DNA of 64,000 nt, from positions 124,001 to 188,000 of the forward strand of contig JAPLKG010000017.1 of assembly GCA_026388185.1 (NCBI GenBank), given 5' to 3'. A model generated the notes under the pieces. That model saw only the letters and a program-made list of their open reading frames with translations. It made no database searches and was not told the origin of the DNA. Below, in pieces: positions 43,142-52,422 of the stretch (position 1 is the first letter of the stretch; each line of letters begins with the position of its first letter). The stretch comes from Candidatus Eisenbacteria bacterium. GTDB lineage: Bacteria; Eisenbacteria; RBG-16-71-46; JAFGJU01. A program made the position numbers and the translations under genes.

Positions 43142-45396
43142 TTCTGAAAAACAGGCCTCTTCTTTGTAAGAAGACTATTGTAAACCTCGAGCGTCTCCTT
43201 CGCCATCTTTTCCGCCGAAAAGTGGGTCTCCAGCCTCTCTCTGCCCGACTTCCCCATGCGAACGGCAAGCTCCGGATCACGAAGAATCCTTGTGATCGCC
43301 TCAGCGAGCGCCGCGGGATCCGAAGGAGGAACCACGAGACCCGTCCGGCCGTCCGAGACAACGTGCGAAGAGACCGTCGTTGTCACAATCGGGCGCGAAG
43401 CGGACATTGCCTCGAGCAGGGCGTACGGCGTGCCTTCCCACAAGCTGGGCAAGACAAAGAGATCGGATGATGCAACGAGGCTCAAGACGTCGCCTCTGTA
43501 ACCCGTGAATATGATGTGCGAGGAGAGACCAAGTTCGGAACTCAGATTTTTCAATTCCGCTTCCAGTTCACCCTGACCCACAACCAGCAGGACGGCTTCG
43601 GGAAAGGCCCTGACGACTCCCCTCATGGCGCGGATCAGAAACTCGAGTCCCTTCTGACGGGAAAGTCTCGCGGCGGTGCAGAGCAAGGGCGCCCCGGGAC
43701 TGAGCCCGAACTCGCGGCAGGTTCGCTCTCTCTCGTTGCGTGGGGCCGCCGACAGGGCGACTCCGTTGGCAATGAATCTCACCCTCTCGGGTCCGCGGTT
43801 GAACCGTTCGATCAAGACTCGAGCGTCTACCTGTGAGACGGCGATCGTAAAATCGACTGTCAGGGTTCGCAGCCTTTCCCACGCGAGCCGAAACCAGTTC
43901 GGCTCGATGGAATCCGAAGCCTGGGAACCGAGAAGATGGTACGTCATGACGACGGCAGGAACGCCGGCAAGCTTCGCAGCGAGGCAGGCAATGCGCTCCG
44001 GATGCCCGTGCACGACGTCAAACGAGGCGCGTCTGAAGAGAAACGCCAACCGCATCAGAAGAAAGAAATCCGGCCTCGCCCTTTTCCTCAATACAATGAC
44101 CGAAAAGCCCTCCGACCGGAGCCTCTCCACAAGCTCTCCTTCGGAAAAAACAAAGACGGTCACCTCTACCTTTCCACGATCGAACGCCCTCGCAAGCTCG
44201 AGCACGTGGCGCTCCGTGCCCGCTATTCTGCCTCTCCCCACGGCGAGAGCGACCTTCAACGCTCTTGCCCGGAGCCCGTTTTCTTTCAGGAGCCTGGCGT
44301 AGAGAGATTCGATTTGGGCCACCGTGTCGTCGAATCTAAAGAGTTTAGTGACTTTCTCTCTGGCCCTCGCGCCCACTTCCGCGACGATTTCTCTGTTCGA
44401 GAGAAGCATAGTTATGATCGAGGCGCTATCTTCTGAATTCTCGCTCTCAAAAAGAAAGCCGTCCACGCGATCGTTGATGAGTTCTTCCACGCCGCCCGTT
44501 CTGGAGGCCACGACGGGCACTCCGACAGCCATCGCCTCCAGTACGGAAGTTGGAAATCCCTCCGATCTCGAGGACAAAACCACGACCGAGGATCTGGAGA
44601 AGACTTCTCTCAGGGAAGGCACCTCTCCGACAAAGTGCACGGCCTGACTTAGGCCCAGCTCTTCCGCGAGAGAAACGAGTTCATCTCGCATGGGACCTTC
44701 TCCTATCAGTAGAAACCTGGTCCCGGGATTCCGACGATAGACGGAGGCCGCCGCTTTCAAGTAGACGTCGGGACCCTTCAGCCGGTAAAGCCGTCCCGCA
44801 AACGTAACCACCGGGCCCTTCTCGAAGAAATCGTCGGGCAAAACAGATTCACTTTGGACGTCGTGAACGCTTTCCTCCTCGGCGAGTCCGGCGTATATCA
44901 CAGAAATGTCCTCGGGCGCCTGACCCGTGAGTCTCTCCCTGTGAACCCTGCATGCCTGGCAGTTGGCCACGACGTGTCTCACTCGCAACCGAGCCATCCT
45001 CAGCAAGAATCTGGAGAGACTCCCGTTCGGCACGATTACGTCATACTGGCTTCCAACCACGATAGGCTTCCACACGACAAAACCCGCAAGCGCACCCAGA
45101 ATCTCGGCTCTGTGAAAGAAAGTCTGAACAAGCTCTACGTGCTCTTCTCTGAGAAGCTTGACAAGCCCGGCCACGACTCTGACCGTCGAAACCAACGACC
45201 CAAGCCTCCAGCCCAACACCACCACACGGAATCCCCGCGCTTCTATCCGAGGCGCCAGCTTTCCTTTTTCCACTAGACAACAGACGATCGGTCTGAATCT
45301 TGACTGATCCAGACGAGCGAGAAGGTTCGACAGAAAGACTTCTGAACCGCCCAGGTTGAGAGATTCTATTAGAAAAAGCACACTAGTACGTCTCAT
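43138..45396 (-). CDS. Tandem fusion of two family-4 glycosyltransferases
   Basis: This 752-residue protein holds two complete GT-B transferases. Module 1 (about 1-370) has FLIESLNLGGSEVFLSNLLA, FAGRLYRLKGPDVYLKA and SSRSEGFPTSVLEAMAVGVP. Module 2 (about 378-752) has VGRGRIAGTERHVLELARAF, ARLSRQKGLEFLIRAMRG and PSLWEGTPYALLEAMSASRP. Both keep the donor-site EX7E residues, so both may be active and add two sugars in sequence. The start is ATG 45396 with AAGG 7 nt upstream; TTG 45402 is an alternative. The stop overlaps the next gene by 4 nt. Confidence 0.9.
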   Translation of the reverse strand: MRRTSVLFLIESLNLGGSEVFLSNLLARLDQSRFRPIVCCLVEKGKLAPRIEARGFRVVVLGWRLGSLVSTVRVVAGLVKLLREEHVELVQTFFHRAEILGALAGFVVWKPIVVGSQYDVIVPNGSLSRFLLRMARLRVRHVVANCQACRVHRERLTGQAPEDISVIYAGLAEEESVHDVQSESVLPDDFFEKGPVVTFAGRLYRLKGPDVYLKAAASVYRRNPGTRFLLIGEGPMRDELVSLAEELGLSQAVHFVGEVPSLREVFSRSSVVVLSSRSEGFPTSVLEAMAVGVPVVASRTGGVEELINDRVDGFLFESENSEDSASIITMLLSNREIVAEVGARAREKVTKLFRFDDTVAQIESLYARLLKENGLRARALKVALAVGRGRIAGTERHVLELARAFDRGKVEVTVFVFSEGELVERLRSEGFSVIVLRKRARPDFFLLMRLAFLFRRASFDVVHGHPERIACLAAKLAGVPAVVMTYHLLGSQASDSIEPNWFRLAWERLRTLTVDFTIAVSQVDARVLIERFNRGPERVRFIANGVALSAAPRNERERTCREFGLSPGAPLLCTAARLSRQKGLEFLIRAMRGVVRAFPEAVLLVVGQGELEAELKNLSSELGLSSHIIFTGYRGDVLSLVASSDLFVLPSLWEGTPYALLEAMSASRPIVTTTVSSHVVSDGRTGLVVPPSDPAALAEAITRILRDPELAVRMGKSGRERLETHFSAEKMAKETLEVYNSLLTKKRPVFQK

Positions 45397-45411
45397 AGTC
45401 AAGCCTTTGCC

Positions 45412-46782
45412 TCAACGCCGGCCAGCGGAGGTAATGCCTGGCGTCGTGGAAGTCTCTCCTCTGGCGACCCGAAGGAAGAACACCGAAGCCGCAGGCATGA
45501 ACCAGAAGCTTTGATTGAGCTGGATACTCGTGAGAAGTCCGCAGAGCAGAAATGCCACGTAGGCAAGAACATAGCCGCGAGCCAGAAAACGAAGAGGAGA
45601 GCCTTCCGAGGCCGCCTTCTCTGCCAGCCTCATGTTGCGAAACGAACTCCATATTAGAAACAACATCGCACCCAGTCCAAGAATTCCGCTTTCGGCAAGC
45701 ACGTGCAAGTACATGTTGTGGGCGACGAGAGAAAATATGATGTCGCCGTACTGCGTCGACTTGCCCAAATAGGCGCCAAAACCCACGCCGGTAATGGGAT
45801 TTTCGGTGAACATCCTGAGACCTGCCGTCATGGCTCCGGTGCGCAAGAGGGCGGAGGAATCTCCCGTCAAGAGGCCCGTCGCTGCGAATCTGACCCAGAA
45901 TCCGCGGGGGATGAGAAGTGGAAGTGCCAGGACAAAGACGGCAACAAGCAGTCTTCCCCACTTCCTTCGCCTTTCGAGAACGGCAATGATGAGCAACACC
46001 ACGACCATTACGATGAGGCCCGTGCGCGCCAGAGTCACAAGGTTTGCTCCTATGAGAGTCAACGTAATCGCCGCAAAAAAGAGGCGTGCCAGCTTCTCTT
46101 TCACTGCTCCCAGCACGTAAATGGAAATCGGTAAGGCAGTGACCATGACGATGGCAAGTTCGTTCGGGTTGCTGGCCAACCCGGCGGCCCTGAAGACGGC
46201 GCGCAGTGTGACCGGCATCTCTTGCTGCGAGAAGGTCCACAGTCCTGCAAAACCGCTCAAGCCGGCCCCGAAGAGAACAAACACGCTCAACAGAATCACG
46301 TGTCTCTGCGTGCGCACGATGTTTGAGACCAACACATAGAATATGAGCCACTTCACACTGAGAAGAAGCGGCGGACCTCCGGCTTCAGGCGTAGGCGAAA
46401 AGAGCATGGAAACGAGGAGTGTCGACACGTAAATGATGAGAGCCACGTCGACCCGGCTACGGGAAATAGACGCGTCTGAACTCAAGAGGACTCTCATCAC
46501 CCACGCGATGAGAGTGAGAACAAGCAAACCCGAGAAAACTCCCGGTAAAAACGCTGCCGACACATTCCCGTATGCCAAGAACGCCAACACGCACAGCGCA
46601 GAAAACGGGTACAGCACGAACAGGATCACGGATATGATACCAGCCAGGGCCAGCGCGGCTATGAGGATCAACCTTACCCTGACACTTGCAAGCAGCACCG
46701 CCGTGGTGAGGAGCACCAACAGGGTCAGCTTTCTTTCTGAGGCGGTTCGCCTCAGCACGTCGCTCCGCACAGTACTTGTCAC
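45412..46782 (-). CDS. wzy: O-antigen polymerase/ligase-like membrane protein (Wzy/WaaL family)
   Basis: A 456-residue polytopic membrane protein with about 11-12 hydrophobic segments and a larger extracytoplasmic loop around 290-360 containing GMFTENPITGVGFGAYLGKS, the Wzy_C feature (NPxxGxGxG). In a locus with Wzx and Wzz it is best read as the polymerase that links lipid-bound repeat units at the periplasmic face; WaaL-type ligases share the fold and cannot be excluded. The start is GTG 46782, 3 nt after the flippase stop, with GGGAG 9 nt upstream. Confidence 0.83.
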   Translation of the reverse strand: MTSTVRSDVLRRTASERKLTLLVLLTTAVLLASVRVRLILIAALALAGIISVILFVLYPFSALCVLAFLAYGNVSAAFLPGVFSGLLVLTLIAWVMRVLLSSDASISRSRVDVALIIYVSTLLVSMLFSPTPEAGGPPLLLSVKWLIFYVLVSNIVRTQRHVILLSVFVLFGAGLSGFAGLWTFSQQEMPVTLRAVFRAAGLASNPNELAIVMVTALPISIYVLGAVKEKLARLFFAAITLTLIGANLVTLARTGLIVMVVVLLIIAVLERRRKWGRLLVAVFVLALPLLIPRGFWVRFAATGLLTGDSSALLRTGAMTAGLRMFTENPITGVGFGAYLGKSTQYGDIIFSLVAHNMYLHVLAESGILGLGAMLFLIWSSFRNMRLAEKAASEGSPLRFLARGYVLAYVAFLLCGLLTSIQLNQSFWFMPAASVFFLRVARGETSTTPGITSAGRR

Positions 46783-46785
46783 GCT

Positions 46786-48270
46786 CTATCGCTCCCGCCC
46801 TCGCAATCCGGCCAGCTTCTCCCTGGCAATTGCCAGGCCACTCCTGGCTTCTTGCGGGCTTACGGAAAACCGCCCCCAGAGCGTCACGAGCCCAAACCCT
46901 GCCAGAGAAAGAGGCACATTTCCGGAAGGTATGATTCCACAAGCGACTATCAACAAGAAGGACCTCGACAGAAGTCTTCTGAGCGGACCGCCAAAAGAAA
47001 AACCTATGCTTCTGCGAGAGTAGCTGTAGTTCAATACGCAGTGTAACAGATACGCGAGGCAGTGTGCAATCGGGGCCGCGAGTAAGGCGAGCGGACCAAG
47101 ATGAGCCATCCTTCCAAGCAGAAAGAGAAAACTTCCAATCAGAACAACGTTCATCGCAAGGTCAAGTACCACCCAAATCCTCAGTCGGCCCTGTGGCAAC
47201 AACCAGATGCCCATCATCCACGCCGTTGCCCTGAGGAAATCCGCAATGAACTGGACCGGCAGGAGTGTCTGGGCCTCCAGGAATTCGCGCGTGAAGAGAA
47301 TAGGTATCAACCAATGTCTGACAAGCAACAGCACCGAAGCGCAACCGGTGACGAGAAGAATGGAAAGCCTGATGGCGCCTCTCAGCTCCTCGACGGTTGA
47401 ACCCTTTTCTTTCAGCTCGCTCAGCCTGGGGAAGGTGTAAGTCGAAATGGAACTCAGAATCAGCATCAGGTACTGAAATGAAATACCCACGGCGACTTGA
47501 TAAAGTCCGTTGGCAGTAGGACCGAGTCTGTGTAGGATCACACTCCTCACGACGAGGAGATTGATCGAATAGACGGCGCCGACGGCGAGACTGCTCACGC
47601 CATACGTGAGAAGCCCTCTCGCCAGCTTGCGGTCGAACTTCGCGTGCGCCTCTTGGAAGAACGGTGCTGAGAGCCGCCCGGAGATGACGTGAACAACCGC
47701 GTAACTCAAGACCCCGGCCGCAACGAGATGTATCACTGCTCCGTTGAATCTCAGGAAATACACGAGCGGAAACAGAACAAGGAGTCCAAGAGCAGAGGCC
47801 AGCGCGTTGGCCAGAGCGTAGGGCCTCATCTGTTTTAGACCTTGCATGATGGCGAGGTGAAAACTCACCTGGACCAGAAGCGGAACGGCAAGAACCGATA
47901 CTGCTACGGCCCACCCCAATTCGGGCTTGCCGAAAAGCAGGACAGCTATCCTGGCGCTGAAACCCCACGCGATGAGAACTGCGACGGCGCCCGCTGCCCA
48001 GGACATGATGATCCCACTTCGCCTGAGTCTCCCGAGGTCGCCATAGGCAGCGACGGAAGAGAACTCGGCCACGTACTTGGCCACGCCGACTCCTATTCCC
48101 AGAGAGGCGAGCGCGCTCAACACGTTCAGGAAATTGCCTATCTGCGCAAGAAGGCCGACGCCCACTGTGCCCACAAGAACCGCCAGGAGCTTATTCCTTA
48201 TGACTGCGGTCAGCACTCCAAAGAGAGAAGAAGTCCCGACGAGGGCTGTTGAAGTGACAAGCTTTTTCAT
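46786..48270 (-). CDS. wzx: Lipid-linked oligosaccharide flippase (Wzx/MOP superfamily)
   Basis: A 494-residue membrane protein with about 12-14 transmembrane segments, of the polysaccharide-transport type in the MOP superfamily. It begins MKKLVTSTALVGTSSLFGVL and includes VVRSVILHRLGPTANGLYQVAVGIS, typical of O-antigen translocases such as WzxE. It would move undecaprenyl-linked repeat units across the inner membrane. No convincing ribosome site precedes ATG 48270. It is 60 nt downstream of a family-2 transferase gene and 3 nt upstream of the polymerase gene. Confidence 0.88.
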   Translation of the reverse strand: MKKLVTSTALVGTSSLFGVLTAVIRNKLLAVLVGTVGVGLLAQIGNFLNVLSALASLGIGVGVAKYVAEFSSVAAYGDLGRLRRSGIIMSWAAGAVAVLIAWGFSARIAVLLFGKPELGWAVAVSVLAVPLLVQVSFHLAIMQGLKQMRPYALANALASALGLLVLFPLVYFLRFNGAVIHLVAAGVLSYAVVHVISGRLSAPFFQEAHAKFDRKLARGLLTYGVSSLAVGAVYSINLLVVRSVILHRLGPTANGLYQVAVGISFQYLMLILSSISTYTFPRLSELKEKGSTVEELRGAIRLSILLVTGCASVLLLVRHWLIPILFTREFLEAQTLLPVQFIADFLRATAWMMGIWLLPQGRLRIWVVLDLAMNVVLIGSFLFLLGRMAHLGPLALLAAPIAHCLAYLLHCVLNYSYSRRSIGFSFGGPLRRLLSRSFLLIVACGIIPSGNVPLSLAGFGLVTLWGRFSVSPQEARSGLAIAREKLAGLRGRER

Positions 48271-48330
48271 TTCACAAGAGGTTGAGATCCTTGGTCAAAT
48301 GACTACGGTTCGCGCCGCGAGGGCCGAGAC

Positions 48331-49254
48331 CTACCACACCGCTTTCTTGAACGACCTCAGGGTTAGAACGAACCGCCTTCCGAAGAGAGCAAGTAGAAAA
48401 AACGGGATTATGTCCAGCCTCAGCGGGAAGCTTGCCAGCGCTCTGGAAAAAAGACGCCTCGCCTCCAGGGTCTGCCCGGAGAAAAGGTGGTTTCGCGCCA
48501 GCATCGACAGCATCTTGGCCCGACCTCTTCTAGCATTGAGTCTGTGTTTGCCGAATTCTTCGGGGAATCTCTTTTCAATGTCGTCCAGGACCCTGACCGC
48601 GTCGGCAAAAAGCAACATCTTGTCTGTTGTTATTGCCCGGGAATGAACACGAATCTGACAGAGGGGAGCATTTATGAGGCCGACTTTCCCCCTCGCGGAC
48701 AACTTGAGCCAGAGGTGCCAGTCTTCCGACATCGTGAGCCACTGTTCGAATCCTCCCACGTCGAGAACTACATCTCTTCTGACAAGAACGGTCGGGCAAG
48801 GAATGAAGTTGCCCAGAAGGAGGTGATTGAACACCCATCCCGATCGCAGATGTTCTCTCTGGCTCTGCAGGCCCAGGCGATCGCCATTCTCGCCGAGAAA
48901 CGCGGCGTCGCAGTAGCTCATCACAAACGAGGGATCTCGCTCCAGCAGATTGATCTGATTTTCCAGTTTCGCGGGCGCCCATCCGTCATCGGAATCCAGG
49001 AAGGCGACGTACTTGCCCGTCGCGACTGCAATGGCTGCGTTCCTTGCCACGGAGGGTTTGCCGCTGCGCGGCAGGCTGAGGACTTTCACTCTGTCCCCGT
49101 ATCGTTCCAGACGGGTGAGGGTATCGTCCGTGGAGCCGTCGTCTGCCACTATGATTTCGTAATCCTTGTACGTCTGAGACGTCACGCTTGCCAGAGCCTC
49201 CTCGAGCAGCGGACCTCTGTTGTAGGTCGGTATGATGACGCTTACTCCGGTCAT
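48331..49254 (-). CDS. Glycosyltransferase family 2 protein
   Basis: A 307-residue inverting GT-A transferase. It opens with VSVIIPTYNRGPLLEEALAS (about 4-23), then DDGSTDDTL (about 36-44) and the DxD-type metal site in YVAFLDSDDGWAP (about 88-100). Acceptor-side EDWHLWLKLSARG lies near 176-188. The C-terminal 80 residues contain a basic amphipathic segment that may attach it to the membrane. It lies in a gap of 60 nt before wzx and 116 nt after wzz. The sugar is unknown. Confidence 0.9.
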   Translation of the reverse strand: MTGVSVIIPTYNRGPLLEEALASVTSQTYKDYEIIVADDGSTDDTLTRLERYGDRVKVLSLPRSGKPSVARNAAIAVATGKYVAFLDSDDGWAPAKLENQINLLERDPSFVMSYCDAAFLGENGDRLGLQSQREHLRSGWVFNHLLLGNFIPCPTVLVRRDVVLDVGGFEQWLTMSEDWHLWLKLSARGKVGLINAPLCQIRVHSRAITTDKMLLFADAVRVLDDIEKRFPEEFGKHRLNARRGRAKMLSMLARNHLFSGQTLEARRLFSRALASFPLRLDIIPFFLLALFGRRFVLTLRSFKKAVW

Positions 49255-49370
49255 TGTGCTCCGGCTTCTCCTGCATGGAACTACGTGTGGTGTGCGGAGG
49301 AAAGAACGTGCGAAACAGCACTCAGTGATCTGAGAAGAGTGTCAAGGCTCCGGTGTTTTCCCTGCCAGTC

Positions 49371-50606
49371 CTAACGTCTTCTGCTAACCAGAGTCCTCGC
49401 TCTCTGCCACAGAGAAACCGCATCATCAAGCACCTGAGATTTGCTCTTGGTCAACGTCTCCCAATCGCCGGGCCTTGTCTCCTTGAGTGTCTGAAGGTAC
49501 TCGAAGCCGGCTGCGTAAAGCATACTGAATACCGCGCCCAGACAACCTGCGATGGCGAGTATGATGAGACGCTTGGGCCTGCTCTTTTTCTCGGGCACCT
49601 TGGCCACGTCGAGTATCTGAATTGTAGGGGTGTCCTTTGCCTCTTGGATCTTCGCTTGCTCGTGCTGCTCGGTCAGCAGGCCGAAGAGGGTCTCCTGAAT
49701 CTTGACGTCTCTCAGCAGCCTCCCGTATTCGAGCGCAAGCCTTGGCATTTGTGCGAACGGAAGCGCGAGCGTTCCGTAGTCGCGAGAGCCCGGAGTGCCC
49801 GTGTTTATGCTGCCTATCTTCCTCTTTACTTCCGAGATTTCCATCTGCTTCCGAGCGATTTCCGGATGGTCCGGCGTGAAAGTCCTTCGGAGAAGCCCCA
49901 GCTCGATCTCGGCCATGGCGAGCTTTCCCTCAAGCACTGCCACGTTCTGAATCTGGGCCTTCATCTGCTCGTCGAGAGAGATCGCCTTGTTCCGTTCCTG
50001 AAAACCACGGAGAGTGTCTTCGGCCTGCTCCAAGGTACGAGTCGCGTCGCTCAAGCGCTCTTCCATGAAAATCCTGGTGTTCCGCGCCCTGGAGCTACTC
50101 ACCTTCTGATTAATCCGATTCAATTCCTCGACGAAGCTGTTTGCAACATCGGCGGCGCGTCTCTTGTCGGTGTCCTCAAACCTGAGGGTGACTATACCCT
50201 CAGGTCCCACCTTGACTCTCGTGTGAGACAAGCATGCTGTCACGGCTTCGTCCATCGTCTTGGACTTGTATCTCCTCACGAGGTCACGTTTTTCCACAAC
50301 GGCCTCCACGACGGTCCTACTCTTCAGTATCGAAGCATAGACGTGAGACGGAGTCGCAAACGCCGGCAGAACCATCTCCTGGCCACCCGCGAGGCCTACA
50401 CTTTGAAGAATGGAAGAAGTCAGGCCCGCGAACGAGGATTCTCTCTGGGCGGGAAGTATCGACGTGGTGGCGGTGTACCAGTTAGGAAGAAGAAGCAGTA
50501 TGACGGCGGTAGCGACGCACACTATTACCGTCGTCCCCACTATGAACTTGGCCCACTTCGATGCCACGAACACCAGGCGATAAAGACTCACTGTTCCCGT
50601 TTCCAA
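49371..50606 (-). CDS. wzz: Polysaccharide chain-length determinant (Wzz/GumC family)
   Basis: This 411-residue inner-membrane co-polymerase sets glycan length. Two transmembrane helices flank a periplasmic coiled-coil domain: TM1 about 15-38 and TM2 about 346-366 (RLIILAIAGCLGAVFSMLYA). The Wzz fold follows TM1 (WYTATTSILPAQ), with long heptad-rich helices at about 165-260 and a Pro-rich TM2 entry (AKVPEKKSRPKR). No tyrosine kinase domain follows, unlike Wzc. The start is TTG 50606 after AGGGAG, and a promoter lies about 40 nt upstream. Confidence 0.88.
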   Translation of the reverse strand: METGTVSLYRLVFVASKWAKFIVGTTVIVCVATAVILLLLPNWYTATTSILPAQRESSFAGLTSSILQSVGLAGGQEMVLPAFATPSHVYASILKSRTVVEAVVEKRDLVRRYKSKTMDEAVTACLSHTRVKVGPEGIVTLRFEDTDKRRAADVANSFVEELNRINQKVSSSRARNTRIFMEERLSDATRTLEQAEDTLRGFQERNKAISLDEQMKAQIQNVAVLEGKLAMAEIELGLLRRTFTPDHPEIARKQMEISEVKRKIGSINTGTPGSRDYGTLALPFAQMPRLALEYGRLLRDVKIQETLFGLLTEQHEQAKIQEAKDTPTIQILDVAKVPEKKSRPKRLIILAIAGCLGAVFSMLYAAGFEYLQTLKETRPGDWETLTKSKSQVLDDAVSLWQRARTLVSRRR

Positions 50607-50651
50607 GACCCTTCTCCCTGAGGATTCTCCGGTTGCAGCACAAGTCCGCGA

Positions 50652-50680
50652 ATGCTATCACGAGGTTCCCAGGGTGTCAA
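50652..50680 (-). promoter_or_regulatory. Probable promoter of wzz and downstream polysaccharide genes
   Basis: Consensus TTGACA (50680-50675), 17 nt, TAGCAT (50657-50652; 4 of 6) on the minus strand, in the 150-bp gap after the export protein gene. The leader to TTG 50606 is about 40 nt. Confidence 0.6.
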
Positions 50681-50756
50681 CAAACTGCGACTTCCCAATT
50701 TCCTCCGGCGGTCGGCCCCCGAGCACCTTCGTGTGAAAGAAGCGCGCCGGGTGTTA

Positions 50757-52385
50757 CTACCTGGTGGCCTGATCTATGACGATATATATCGTGGCCAACT
50801 CGGCCAGAAGTGAGATCGTGTCCTTGACGATCGTCCACCGCGCCCCTTCCGCTCTCACAGGAACGTTTATCGAGTCGTTGGAAAGCACGATGCCGGCTTC
50901 GCGAGACGAGAGTGATTGCCCCGTGGAGAGTCTTGTCACGAGCGTTTTGCCACCGTCTGCCCTGCGTGTGAAACCACCTGCTTCGTGTATGTAGAATCCC
51001 GCGCGCTTGTCTTGCACGTAACACACGTAGCCGGGTCTCCGCACTTCGCCGGTAACGTACACATAGCCCACTTTCTTGGGGATCTCAATAACGTCCCCCG
51101 ATTCCAAAACGACGTCTCTTTCGGCCCTCTTCTCGACAAAGAGCTTGACCATGTCGCACTGAACCACTCCCTGCGTCCCGCTCGCGAGAGACCGAGGACG
51201 AATCACTCTCCCCCCGCTCAAGTCTGCCTCCGCGGTCAGACCACCTGCCCTCAACACCACTTCCGAGAGTTTGTCCTCTCTGGGGTTGATGGCGTACCAG
51301 CCGGGGAACTGTACCTCGCCTCTCACTAGCACCTGTTCTCTTTCCAAATAGTGAGCGGGAGAACGAACGTAGATTCTGTCGCCGTCTCTGATTTCAAAAT
51401 CAGTCGTGCCGAGTATCACGGATTGAACATCGAAAAAGTTGGACTCCGCCTTGTCGTCCGAAACGAAACGCCGCAGTTCTCCCTTATCAAGATCTGCGCC
51501 TGGTGTCACGCCGCCAACCAGTTTAAGTATCTGAGAGAGTCTTTCGCCTTGAACCAGCTCGTACGTTCCTGGAAACATGACCGCGCCGCCCACGGAAAAG
51601 AAGCGCTCACTCTTGGGAACGTAGATGATGTCCCCGTCCCTGACGCACGGATTGCGTGAAAGGTCGCCGGTCACGAAGAAGAGAACCAGGTCTACTCTTT
51701 CAGTCTCTCCATTCCGTCGCCTCAGCTCGATGTTTCTCAAGGAAGAAATCTCCCGCGGTCTTGGTACAGTCAAATCGCTCGGGGCGACGTCCCGGAAGGT
51801 GGAAGTCTGTTCGAATCCGGGGTCCACGGTGTCCCCCGCGGCGATGCTGATTATTTCGGAGACGCGCGTCACTTGAGAAGCGACGTAGGAGCCCGGAGAC
51901 TCGATCTCCCCGGAGACGTGCACCTTGAATTTTCTCAACACCGCAAGTCTGATCTCGACGTTGCCCTGGGGAATTGCCGATAGGACCATAGATCTTATGA
52001 GGTTCCTCGCTTCTTCGAGGGATTTGTTGCCCACCAGAAGACTGCCGGAGTCAGGAACAAAAATCTTCCCCTCCGTGTCTACCTCAAGCCGCAACTGCAG
52101 ACTCGCCTTCCCCCAGACGTTTACGACGAAGACGTCGCCAGGCCCCACCATGTACTGACTCGCATCTATCGGGCCGTCCTGGAGGAGCATTCCCTCTTCG
52201 ATGACTGCCTTCGGTCCGATTGTTCTCGGAGAAATGAGTTGATTCCTCACCTCCGGCGTGTCGATCTGAAAAACGTCGGGCGCGCGCGATTGAGCTTCTC
52301 CGAGACTGACGGCGAGAAAGAGAAAGGCCGTTAAGACAGAAAAAACGATCGGCAAGGCTACCAGCAGACTCAATCGCATTTTCAT
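50757..52385 (-). CDS. wza: Polysaccharide export protein (Wza-like, multiple SLBB domains)
   Basis: A 542-residue periplasmic/outer-membrane export protein. A signal peptide (about 1-32, ending SLGEAQS) has no lipobox Cys. The poly-export motif YMVGPGDVFVVNVWG lies near 78-92. Four SLBB-type modules follow, marked by KVHVSGEIESPGSYV, FFSVGGAVMFPGTYE, VLVRGEVQFPGWYA and VYVTGEVRRPGYVCY. A C-terminal hydrophobic segment (ISLLAELATIYIVID) could form the membrane helix that makes the Wza channel. Four SLBB domains exceed Wza's usual number. The start is ATG 52385 with AGGAGAG 6 nt upstream; an ATG six codons earlier overlaps that site. Confidence 0.88.
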   Translation of the reverse strand: MKMRLSLLVALPIVFSVLTAFLFLAVSLGEAQSRAPDVFQIDTPEVRNQLISPRTIGPKAVIEEGMLLQDGPIDASQYMVGPGDVFVVNVWGKASLQLRLEVDTEGKIFVPDSGSLLVGNKSLEEARNLIRSMVLSAIPQGNVEIRLAVLRKFKVHVSGEIESPGSYVASQVTRVSEIISIAAGDTVDPGFEQTSTFRDVAPSDLTVPRPREISSLRNIELRRRNGETERVDLVLFFVTGDLSRNPCVRDGDIIYVPKSERFFSVGGAVMFPGTYELVQGERLSQILKLVGGVTPGADLDKGELRRFVSDDKAESNFFDVQSVILGTTDFEIRDGDRIYVRSPAHYLEREQVLVRGEVQFPGWYAINPREDKLSEVVLRAGGLTAEADLSGGRVIRPRSLASGTQGVVQCDMVKLFVEKRAERDVVLESGDVIEIPKKVGYVYVTGEVRRPGYVCYVQDKRAGFYIHEAGGFTRRADGGKTLVTRLSTGQSLSSREAGIVLSNDSINVPVRAEGARWTIVKDTISLLAELATIYIVIDQATR

Positions 52386-52422
52386 TCCGTTCTCTCCTGA
52401 CAACTTGATTGCAGTTCGTTCG

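Noticed and set aside
49353-50621. Plus-strand frame of 422 codons opposite wzz
   Set aside because: Antisense shadow; wzz has two transmembrane helices and the coiled coil expected of the family.
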